NCBI GenBank assembly: GCA_024643445.1
Contig: JAHEMX010000232.1
Coordinates: 1-6,196, forward strand
Reading direction: 5' to 3'
Origin: Desulfobulbaceae bacterium
Lineage (GTDB): Bacteria; Desulfobacterota; Desulfobulbia; Desulfobulbales; Desulfocapsaceae
Length of the DNA stretch: 6,196 nt
Made by a program: the position numbers and the translations under genes. Below, one piece after another: positions 1 through 5,993 of this stretch. The number at the start of each line of letters is the position of its first letter. The first letter of the stretch is position 1. The notes below the pieces were generated by a model. The model saw only the letters and a program-made list of their open reading frames with translations. It was not told the origin of the DNA and searched no databases.

Positions 1-375
1 GTAACGTACCTTTCAAAAGTTTTTGCAAAACTACGAAAAGCAGGAATAGTCCGATCGATTGCCGGGGTAAAAGGGGGATACGAGATGGCAAAAAAAGCCG
101 AGGCGATCTCCTTTTGGGACATTATTGAGGCAATTGAGGGGCCTTCATTCTTTTTTCAATGTGCTGAAATTCGAAAGAAAAATATATTTGTCGATGACCC
201 CAGTGTCTTCACGGATACATGTCCCTGTCTGATTAAAGTGGTTATACAGGAAGCAGAGGAACTCATGCGCAACGAGTTAAGAAGCAAATCACTTCATTGG
301 TTGCACGAACACGTACATAAAGACTTTTCCGCGGAGAAGAAAGAGGGGATAGTGGATTGGCTGAAAACCGTATAA
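1..375 (+). CDS. Rrf2-family transcriptional regulator, 3' part (start outside window)
   Basis: Frame 1 is open from the first base to a TAA at 373-375 and gives 124 residues. Although an ATG occurs at 85, the codons before it read VTYLSKVFAKLRKAGIVRSI, then AGVKGGYEMAK. This is the recognition helix and wing of an Rrf2 winged helix-turn-helix, so 85 is internal and the real start lies to the left. The conserved core continues as FWDIIEAIEGP. Rrf2 proteins (IscR, NsrR, RsrR, CymR) are dimeric DNA-binding repressors or activators, and many bind an Fe-S cluster through three cysteines after the EGP turn. Three cysteines are present (window residues 54, 74 and 76), but spaced C-x19-C-x-C, unlike the shorter, more even spacing of IscR. 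The tail (EAEELMRNELRSKSLHWL) matches the dimerisation helix of the family. The regulon cannot be told. The gene converges on the membrane gene cluster and is not in its operon. The family call is firm; cluster binding is inference. Confidence 0.85.
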   Translation, partial: VTYLSKVFAKLRKAGIVRSIAGVKGGYEMAKKAEAISFWDIIEAIEGPSFFFQCAEIRKKNIFVDDPSVFTDTCPCLIKVVIQEAEELMRNELRSKSLHWLHEHVHKDFSAEKKEGIVDWLKTV

Positions 376-396
376 TTTATCCGGTATGTGAAAAGA

Positions 397-415
397 GGGG
401 ACAGTATACTTAATT
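397..415. repeat. Short GGGGACAGTATACTTAATT element between convergent genes
   Basis: The 19 bases GGGGACAGTATACTTAATT contain the 8-base palindrome AGTATACT (403-410). They lie between the Rrf2 stop and the convergent membrane gene and overlap the latter's final Asn codon and TAA stop. From memory, this string, or its reverse complement AATTAAGTATACTGTCCCC, recurs in deltaproteobacterial genomes and resembles half of the palindromic repeats linked to REP-associated tyrosine transposases. Only one copy is in this window, so its repeated nature is not shown here. No hairpin with a T-tract is seen in the 34-base gap, so it is not a convincing terminator. Confidence 0.4.
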
Positions 416-1747
416 CATTTTCTCCAAGTACACCTCGAGGAGGGGAGGATATTTCTTGAATAGCGCTCCGTACTTTTTCTCCTCCAACCGAGATGGGTAA
501 AAATTATTCATCATCATATCTCTTGCCTGACGAAATTCCAGAATGTTGTTCACTCCGCCGCTACACAACAATATTACGGCAAGAACAAGGACAATCCTAC
601 GAATCCTGCCGGTAGCACCAAGTGCGGCTATAATCACCAGGAGCGGCAGATAATGCAGGGCGTATAGAAATGTCTCATCACCGTAGATCAAATGCAGTAC
701 GAGCTGTCCGGACAGTATGAGCCCTATGACAAGCCGAGTGCGAGGGAACCTTGAGCCCCAGAAAAGGTTCCAGAAACCGATACAGAGAAGCGCTATCCAG
801 GAGAATACCGCCACAGCGCCGAAAAACCCGCCCGACCAGGGCAATGACTTCTGAACAGACAAAATCTTCCAATCCGGATCATTGAGTTTACCAATAAGTT
901 CAACATCCGGCATCACCATACTGGAGGAAAAAAAAGAGAGCAAAATCCGCAGTGGTCCTCCCGTTTCTTCACGGAAAAAGTAATTTGCTTCCTCACTGTT
1001 TTGCAGGAAAGAGCCGGTTGATGTAAAGATTTGCTTTTCAATCCACCAGAGAAGATACACAACAACAACGGAAACAATCGTCACCCTGATCGCCTTCCAT
1101 AGGCTGAGGTTAACAAAGCTCGCTGCAAGGCCGGCCATCCAGTTTGTTATGGTAAAACCGAAGGTCGCCACGCTTGCCGCGACAAAATATCCTTCAGCTA
1201 CGGGACGATACTGAGTCAAAGCAGAAACGATGATTGCCAGAAGGATCGATAAAGAGCCGAATGAGTAGGTCTCTGGCACTGAAAACCAAAAGAGGGACGC
1301 TGAACTGAAGGCAGCGATCAAAGCAAACAAAATAGCATCCAGCCGGCGCAGGGACAGCAGTCGCAGCAGAGTATAGAACGATCCCAACCAGAGTGCGGCA
1401 ACAGTTGCAATTACCAGTCGGACGGCTTCCAGCGAATGTGTATCCCTGGAAAGACCAAAAATTTTATGGACGATCAAGGTTGCATAATAACCGAATAGAG
1501 AAAATAAAGGGTGCACGCTGGCACGGTAGTGGCCGAAAGACTCCTGATCAACCATGTTAAAGTGAACTCGCACGAGATCGGCCTGAAACCAGAAATCTAC
1601 CCCTTCCAGGCCAAACAGAGCCTCGTCAAGATAAGTGAACAACATACTTGAAAAGATACCCATTATTGCGGCCAGCAGAAATGCAGTGCCAGCGTCGATG
1701 ATGAGTTCTTTCGGCTTGACATCCAGTGGTATTATATTGATCTTCAT
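410..1747 (-). CDS. Polytopic membrane protein, divergent GT-C-like glycosyltransferase
   Basis: This encodes 445 residues with roughly ten hydrophobic segments, the first at about 17-38. A loop then carries D57 (FQADLVRV), followed by HYRASVHPLF (73-82), which begins the next membrane helix. Further landmarks are SVPETYSFG (156-164) and YGDETFLYALHYLP (355-368). The architecture of a first helix, an outer-face acidic loop, many helices and a short polar tail fits GT-C enzymes, which transfer sugars from polyprenyl-phosphate donors at the periplasmic face. D57 is my candidate catalytic acid. The signatures differ from classical PMT/ArnT proteins, so the exact family and substrate are unknown. 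It is the last gene of the run, 38 bases after the UbiA fusion, which may supply its donor. The ATG at 1745-1747 has no strong Shine-Dalgarno sequence before it (AAATGAAATCAAAGTAA). The stop lies inside the 397-415 element. Membrane location is firm; glycosyltransferase function is moderately supported. Confidence 0.7.
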   Translation of the reverse strand: MKINIIPLDVKPKELIIDAGTAFLLAAIMGIFSSMLFTYLDEALFGLEGVDFWFQADLVRVHFNMVDQESFGHYRASVHPLFSLFGYYATLIVHKIFGLSRDTHSLEAVRLVIATVAALWLGSFYTLLRLLSLRRLDAILFALIAAFSSASLFWFSVPETYSFGSLSILLAIIVSALTQYRPVAEGYFVAASVATFGFTITNWMAGLAASFVNLSLWKAIRVTIVSVVVVYLLWWIEKQIFTSTGSFLQNSEEANYFFREETGGPLRILLSFFSSSMVMPDVELIGKLNDPDWKILSVQKSLPWSGGFFGAVAVFSWIALLCIGFWNLFWGSRFPRTRLVIGLILSGQLVLHLIYGDETFLYALHYLPLLVIIAALGATGRIRRIVLVLAVILLCSGGVNNILEFRQARDMMMNNFYPSRLEEKKYGALFKKYPPLLEVYLEKMN

Positions 1748-1785
1748 TTACTTTGATTTCATTTGCTTGCGGTAAATGTCTTTCA

Positions 1786-3222
1786 TTAAGTGGCAAGCCA
1801 GAGAATAAACATCCCCAGCACGGCGAGCCCCTGGCTAACGCGATCATCGATGGCGAAGAGGAGCGGGTCGTCGTGCATCTGCCCTCTGCCTGTTATGAGC
1901 CATACCCGGCTGATCCAGTATAGAAGAACAGGACACAGCAGCCATATCACCCGGGGATGAGTATAGAGGAGGCGCACATTCTCACTGTTTATATAGAGGG
2001 CCAGCACGAGAACTGAAAGGTAACCACTGGAGATACCACAGACTTGTACGAAGGCAGCATCATCGATTGTGTAACCCCGCCCATCCAGTATGTTTCGCCC
2101 GTGCGTGTCAGCCTGCTGTAAATCGGTGGACCGCTTCATCAAAGCAAGGCTGAAAAATATGAACATTGAGAAAGACAGGAGCCAGAACGAGGGCACGATA
2201 GCAACAGCTGCGCCACCAGCAAATATCCGGATTGTATAGAGAAAAGCCAAGGTGACGACATCAATGAGAGCAATCTTCTTCAGCCAGCAGGAGTAGACCG
2301 TCGTAGCCAGCAGGTATCCTGCCAAAACATAAAGAAACGAGGTCCCTAAGAATAGTCCGAAGCCAAAGGCAGACAAGGCAAGAACCGGGATCAGCATTGT
2401 CCCTGTTCTGATAGGAACGGTAGCCTTGGCAAAAGGTCTGTTGCATTTCGTCGGATGTCTGCGATCGGCGGGAATATCAAGCAGATCATTGAGTATATAA
2501 ACACCAGAGGCACAGAGACTGAAGGCTACAAACGCAATCATCGCACGAAGCACAAGCGTTGAGTCACTGATTTGGTGAGATGTCACCAATGGTACGAAGA
2601 CAAGCAGATTCTTGAGCCACTGATGTGACCGTATTACCCGAACATAGTCAAACCAGTCTCCGTTTTCTGAAATCAGTATCTGCTCAATAGCATATTTGTT
2701 CCTTATAGCACCGAGCTTTTTGGGGTCCGGATTGACGAGCAAAACAGGCCAATTTTCACAGAGGGAGAGATCCTCTTCATCGCGGCAGGCATACACAACG
2801 TTTACCTTGTCAGAATCAGCTGCTTCGCCTTGTGCCTTTTCTGCCTTATTCCTGCCGATCAGGTCTTTCCGGCTCAATACCGAGTCAAAGATCCCAAGAT
2901 GGTTTGCAATTTGCCGGGCATACCCTTCAGGCAGGGAAGTCACCAGAACAAGTTGCCGTCCTGTCCGGCGTTGTTCCTGCAAATAGTTGATAAGCTGTCT
3001 GTTATAAGGGAGATACGCTACATCAGGCGTGGCACGCCCGATAACGTGCTGAGTGATGAAGGCCTTACCGCGCAGCAACCAGAGAGGCAGCCATAAAAGT
3101 ATAAGAGGATTGCGCTTGAGAAGCAGATAGAAGGACTCCCAGACAATATCTGTTTTGACGAGTACGCCTTCATTCCTGACCAGCAGCGGCGTTTGGTTGC
3201 CCTCTTTGATGATCGAATGCAT
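1786..3222 (-). CDS. HAD-like (degenerate) / UbiA prenyltransferase fusion, phosphoribosyl-polyprenyl-phosphate synthase-like
   Basis: This encodes 478 residues in two parts. Residues 12-190 align by eye with the HAD domain often fused to UbiA enzymes: PLLVRNEGVLVKTDIVWES, then LPYN (71-74), LVLVTS (91-96), NKAEK (125-129) and ACRDEEDL (145-152). Motif I, normally DxDGT, here reads R16-N-E18-G-V, and the expected first acidic or Asn residue of motif IV is R147. The phosphatase is therefore probably inactive. From about 193, VRVIRSHQWLKNLLVFVPL opens the UbiA part. Its first Asp motif NDLLDIPADRRHP (245-257) is intact, and a second region LMKRSTDL (361-368) is followed by GRGYTIDD (381-388). 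About eight or nine membrane helices follow. Relatives include decaprenylphosphoryl-5-phosphoribose synthase, which joins PRPP to polyprenyl phosphate at the inner membrane. The actual sugar here is inferred. The ATG at 3220-3222 places the HAD start naturally, though no Shine-Dalgarno is evident. Neighbouring GT-C genes fit a lipid-linked sugar pathway. Confidence 0.88.
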   Translation of the reverse strand: MHSIIKEGNQTPLLVRNEGVLVKTDIVWESFYLLLKRNPLILLWLPLWLLRGKAFITQHVIGRATPDVAYLPYNRQLINYLQEQRRTGRQLVLVTSLPEGYARQIANHLGIFDSVLSRKDLIGRNKAEKAQGEAADSDKVNVVYACRDEEDLSLCENWPVLLVNPDPKKLGAIRNKYAIEQILISENGDWFDYVRVIRSHQWLKNLLVFVPLVTSHQISDSTLVLRAMIAFVAFSLCASGVYILNDLLDIPADRRHPTKCNRPFAKATVPIRTGTMLIPVLALSAFGFGLFLGTSFLYVLAGYLLATTVYSCWLKKIALIDVVTLAFLYTIRIFAGGAAVAIVPSFWLLSFSMFIFFSLALMKRSTDLQQADTHGRNILDGRGYTIDDAAFVQVCGISSGYLSVLVLALYINSENVRLLYTHPRVIWLLCPVLLYWISRVWLITGRGQMHDDPLLFAIDDRVSQGLAVLGMFILWLAT

Positions 3223-3325
3223 AGAAAACCGGTTAATAATACTTGTATGTGCCGTTAAAATGGAAGAAAGCGGGGCGCAATAAATGGTTCAGCATCTTTA
3301 TCGAAACGGTTAGAAAAATCAAGCA
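3223..3325 (-). promoter_or_regulatory. 103-base intergenic gap with a weak candidate promoter
   Basis: This is the widest gap inside the minus-strand run and the only one with room for an internal promoter for the UbiA fusion and the last membrane gene. On the minus strand, TTCCAT (3260-3265) and TATTAT (3236-3241) are 18 bases apart and end 13 bases before the ATG. The -10 is good and the -35 poor. An 8-base palindrome AACCGGTT (3227-3234) lies between the -10 and the start codon. Related octamers AAATGGTT (3282-3289) and AAACGGTT (3304-3311), on the + strand, begin 22 bases apart. No terminator hairpin with a T-run was found for the preceding gene. All of this is suggestive only. Confidence 0.22.
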
Positions 3326-4837
3326 TCACTGTTTGAAAGGTTCAAGGAGCAGTTGACCGTCTCGCAGCACCATGACATAGAGCCCGCGATTTGGATAACG
3401 TTCCAGGATACGTTGCGGAGATATGCCACTGTCTCCGACCGCAATAATCAATGGGTCGCTGTTTATCCCTTTCGGATTATAAGAGGTTCCCTTTTCTACA
3501 TGGCGCATGCCACTGAATCCGCTCACCATTATAATGCTGTTCTCCGGAGCATGCTGAATTAATGTATGAAACTGGCCAACGATGCGCTGCCGCTCTCTCA
3601 GCATTTTGCCTTGTATACAAACAAAATAGATGCTGGTGCCGGCGAGCATGAGGGAGCATAAGGCAGCGAAAACCGCAAGCGATGGTTTTTTGTCAGCAGC
3701 CTTTTCAAGCAGCTTCTTGATCCCAAATGCGGTTGCCAACAGAATAAAAGGCAAGGTTTCGAAATAATAAACCGGACCGACATCGCGCACGCCTCGCCAC
3801 CAGAAAAAAACATAGCCGATCGCTACAGAGAGAAAGACGGTCAGGCAGAGGAAACTCCAGCGCTTGTGCCACCCTATGATGGCAAGCGCGCAGGAGATCA
3901 GCAGAGAACCGGGAAAACCGAACAGCCAGCGGTCCAGCAGCAGCAGGTTTTCTTTGAGATACAGAAGACCAGCGTCGAGAGTGTGCAAATAGGGCAGCGA
4001 GGAAGAGCTCCTCCAGCCGAAGCCAAGACCGTCATCCGGGGCATAAAACAAATAGGTGGGGATTGTTGGATCTCCCACAGCCAGATAATTATAGAGAAGG
4101 TACAGGACGCCGCCGCTCGCCGAAGTGATGGCAAAGAGCAAAGTCCCGAAAAAACAGTCACGCTTCGGGTTTTTGGCTAGATCCCATAGAGCATCAAGGG
4201 CAAAGGGAAGTGCCACAAGCACGCCGGTATAGGTTCGGTTTAAAAACAGCCATGCCCAGGCCACGCCAGCAAAGAACGCATATCTCTTTTTCCTGGTGAT
4301 TTTCCAGGCAAGATATGCCCACAGCAAGAGACAGGAGGCAGGAAGTGCCGAGGTGTGGCTCAGAAGCGTACCGTTCATCAAAAGAAAATAGGGAGACACC
4401 AGCATCAAGCCGGCGAGAAGAACGGATGGCAGGTTGATCAGCCTGCCAATGCCGCTAAAAATCCAGACGCTCAAGCCCGCGGCGACGGAAACGGCCAGAT
4501 GAGGGGATCCTACCAATACACCTGCTGCAAGCCATACCGAATGTGCCGGCGGATAACGGGACAGCCAGCCCACCTTTTCGTCCATGATCATCATCTCATG
4601 ACGAAAGAGCTCAGGCAGCGGCGGCAGCGCACGCGCTATCTGGCCTTCAATGTAGGTATAGGCCTGCATCAGATAGGCATGCTCGTCGGTTGTAAGAACG
4701 GCATCCCAGAATACAACCTGGCTGACGATGTAGGTCAGTATTACGGCAAAAGCGGCGCAGGCGAGACGCACATAATTGTTCTGGCTGTAAGTCTCTGGCA
4801 AGGCCAAATGTTGAAACTGTTTTGCTTGATTATTCAT
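3326..4837 (-). CDS. GT-C family membrane glycosyltransferase (PMT/ArnT-like architecture)
   Basis: This encodes 503 residues. After a short polar N-terminus, helix 1 (about 24-44) leads into the loop TTDEHAYLMQAYTYIEGQIA, whose D51-E52 pair matches the acidic catalytic motif of GT-C transferases of the PMT/ArnT type. The next loop has SRYPPAHSVWLAAG (93-106), matching the family's YPPG-like entry to the second helix, and SHTSALPA precedes another helix. About ten membrane segments are followed by a polar tail of about 90 residues (from QGKMLRERQRIVGQ), presumably periplasmic. The family moves sugars from polyprenyl-phosphate carriers onto lipids, glycans or proteins outside the inner membrane; the acceptor is unknown here. 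It starts 19 bases after the acyltransferase stop, so cotranscription is likely. The ATG at 4835-4837 is preceded by ATTAATCCCGGCA, with no recognisable Shine-Dalgarno, so translational coupling is possible. No alternative upstream start is better supported. Confidence 0.82.
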   Translation of the reverse strand: MNNQAKQFQHLALPETYSQNNYVRLACAAFAVILTYIVSQVVFWDAVLTTDEHAYLMQAYTYIEGQIARALPPLPELFRHEMMIMDEKVGWLSRYPPAHSVWLAAGVLVGSPHLAVSVAAGLSVWIFSGIGRLINLPSVLLAGLMLVSPYFLLMNGTLLSHTSALPASCLLLWAYLAWKITRKKRYAFFAGVAWAWLFLNRTYTGVLVALPFALDALWDLAKNPKRDCFFGTLLFAITSASGGVLYLLYNYLAVGDPTIPTYLFYAPDDGLGFGWRSSSSLPYLHTLDAGLLYLKENLLLLDRWLFGFPGSLLISCALAIIGWHKRWSFLCLTVFLSVAIGYVFFWWRGVRDVGPVYYFETLPFILLATAFGIKKLLEKAADKKPSLAVFAALCSLMLAGTSIYFVCIQGKMLRERQRIVGQFHTLIQHAPENSIIMVSGFSGMRHVEKGTSYNPKGINSDPLIIAVGDSGISPQRILERYPNRGLYVMVLRDGQLLLEPFKQ

Positions 4838-4856
4838 TGCCGGGATTAATCGCTTT

Positions 4857-5951
4857 TCAGGGGGTGGACTGGGAGAAACGGATATCCGTCCTGTTCATAA
4901 AAGTATTTATTGTTATATTATAAAGATAGGTCAAAAGCAGGGTGAATCCGATGTTGAAACTCAATAGAAAAAAATAAAGGATTCCAGGATTGATGGTAGC
5001 GACCAGAGAATCGATGAAAAAATAGGGGATAGAGCAGGCAAAACCCTGGAATAAATATATTTTGAATGTATTTACGCCGCACCAGTGCAACAGAAAATAT
5101 AACCTGCAGGTATGGTTTTCCGGATTATGTATGAATCGCCGTTTCAGCATAATGAACAGATGAACCAGCAATAAGCTGTATATAAGGTACTGCGTTGCCG
5201 GAGGAAATTTATACTTCTGGATATCTAATTGATACCCGTCAGAAACAAAGACGATCAGTCCCAAGAGTAAACTCAGGCCTATTTGCAGTGCAAAGAGCTT
5301 TGTGACCAGATAATTTTCCTGCTCCCTGAAAATGATTCCCCCTATGAAAAAGACCAGATAGAAAGACACGCTGCCGGCGCTGCTGAAGAGAAAGGGTTGT
5401 TTTGAGTATTCTTGTGGAAAAAGAATCGTAACCAGTAAAACAAAGAACAGTACCTGAACCTTCGACTCGTAAAACAGCCTTATCCCAAGCAGAAGGGGGA
5501 CAACAACCAGCAGTGAAAGATAAACCCTTATATACCACAGGCTACCATTATAAACCTGTATACTATCCCATAACTCACCGTGGGGGATCACGAGCAGCAT
5601 TGATCTGATGGCGAGAAGAAAATCGGGTTGTCCCCAGCCGGATATAAGCACTTTGACAAGGAGCACTGCAGCAAGAAGTATACAGCTTATGATGATGTAC
5701 TCGAGATAGATACGGACAAAGGTTTTTACGGTTTTCAGCAGGCAGGGATAGAATGCTGAAGGTTTTGTTAGGTATCCTGAAATAAAAAAGAAAATTGGAA
5801 CATCCGCAAGCAGGGTAAGCTGCCTGACATTTTCCGGAATATAACTATGGCCGGACCAGTAAACCGTGTGGATATGAATGACCCACAGGATCATGAAGCC
5901 TTTAAAAAAGTCAATATAGGAATCTCTTCCGAGCGGTCTGGTCACTGTCAT
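4857..5951 (-). CDS. Acyltransferase-3 family membrane protein (OafA/WecH/NodX-like)
   Basis: This encodes 364 residues from the ATG at 5949-5951. An in-frame GTG at 5967-5969 would add six residues (with GTG read as Met, MCEESS), but its GGGGAG lies only one base upstream, too close for ribosome binding. GAAGAAAG sits four bases before the ATG, so I prefer the ATG. The N-terminus RDSYIDFFKGFMILWVIHIH (9-28) is the family signature: Arg and Asp before helix 1 and a catalytic-site His at its end (H26 or H28). It is followed by DVPIFFFISGYL and FVRIYLEYI. About ten helices and the length suit a stand-alone acyltransferase-3 protein, which moves acetyl or other acyl groups onto sugars of O-antigen, peptidoglycan or exopolysaccharide. 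Cotranscription with the downstream GT-C gene (19-base gap) suggests that the product sugar is acylated. Two 60-base lines in its 3' half (4921-4980 and 5041-5100) are only 33% G+C, lower than a sampled line of the next gene (4201-4260, 53%). Confidence 0.88.
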   Translation of the reverse strand: MTVTRPLGRDSYIDFFKGFMILWVIHIHTVYWSGHSYIPENVRQLTLLADVPIFFFISGYLTKPSAFYPCLLKTVKTFVRIYLEYIIISCILLAAVLLVKVLISGWGQPDFLLAIRSMLLVIPHGELWDSIQVYNGSLWYIRVYLSLLVVVPLLLGIRLFYESKVQVLFFVLLVTILFPQEYSKQPFLFSSAGSVSFYLVFFIGGIIFREQENYLVTKLFALQIGLSLLLGLIVFVSDGYQLDIQKYKFPPATQYLIYSLLLVHLFIMLKRRFIHNPENHTCRLYFLLHWCGVNTFKIYLFQGFACSIPYFFIDSLVATINPGILYFFLLSFNIGFTLLLTYLYNITINTFMNRTDIRFSQSTP

Positions 5952-5970
5952 GGAACTTTCTTCGCACACT

Positions 5971-5984
5971 CCCCAACCTTGGGG
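5971..5984. repeat. Small perfect inverted repeat CCCCAACCTTGGGG ahead of the acyltransferase
   Basis: CCCCAA and TTGGGG flank two bases. As RNA this would be a 5-base-pair stem with a four-base loop. It lies 19 bases before the acyltransferase ATG and 9 bases after the stop of the DUF3786-like gene. It lacks a following U-run, so it is not a standard terminator. On the minus strand its 3' arm forms part of GGGGAG, so the stem could affect ribosome access or mRNA stability. Chance is quite possible for so short a repeat. Confidence 0.4.
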
Positions 5985-5993
5985 CGATCTGTT

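Noticed and set aside
85..375. ATG at 85 as the start of a separate 96-residue protein
   Set aside because: The 28 in-frame codons before it encode the rest of the Rrf2 DNA-binding domain (LRKAGIVRS and GVKGGY), and no ribosome binding site is needed there; the gene simply runs in from outside the window.
376..409. Bidirectional terminator between the convergent genes
   Set aside because: No stem-loop with flanking T-tracts can be drawn in these 34 bases; only the 8-base palindrome AGTATACT is present.
3227..3311. AAATGGTT and AAACGGTT starting 22 bases apart, plus AACCGGTT, as a regulator operator
   Set aside because: The octamers are short, AT-rich and imperfect, and no cognate regulator is adjacent; chance is as good an explanation.
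3866..4180. Plus-strand open frame of 104 codons, and other plus-strand frames at 2696-2986, 2830-3096 and 4355-4849
   Set aside because: All lie opposite well-supported membrane genes and read as low-complexity, Gln/Arg-rich or compositionally odd proteins without domains; they are antisense shadows.
5239..5538. Alternative minus-strand frames inside the acyltransferase, and similar ones at 678-872, 1626-1847, 2261-2446, 3477-3813 and 3898-4161
   Set aside because: They overlap strongly conserved coding frames and show no recognisable domain or start signal.
5949..5969. GTG at 5967-5969 as the acyltransferase start
   Set aside because: Its only purine-rich upstream match is one base away, and the six extra residues (MCEESS, counting GTG as Met) are not part of the family signature; the ATG at 5949-5951 has GAAGAAAG at better spacing.
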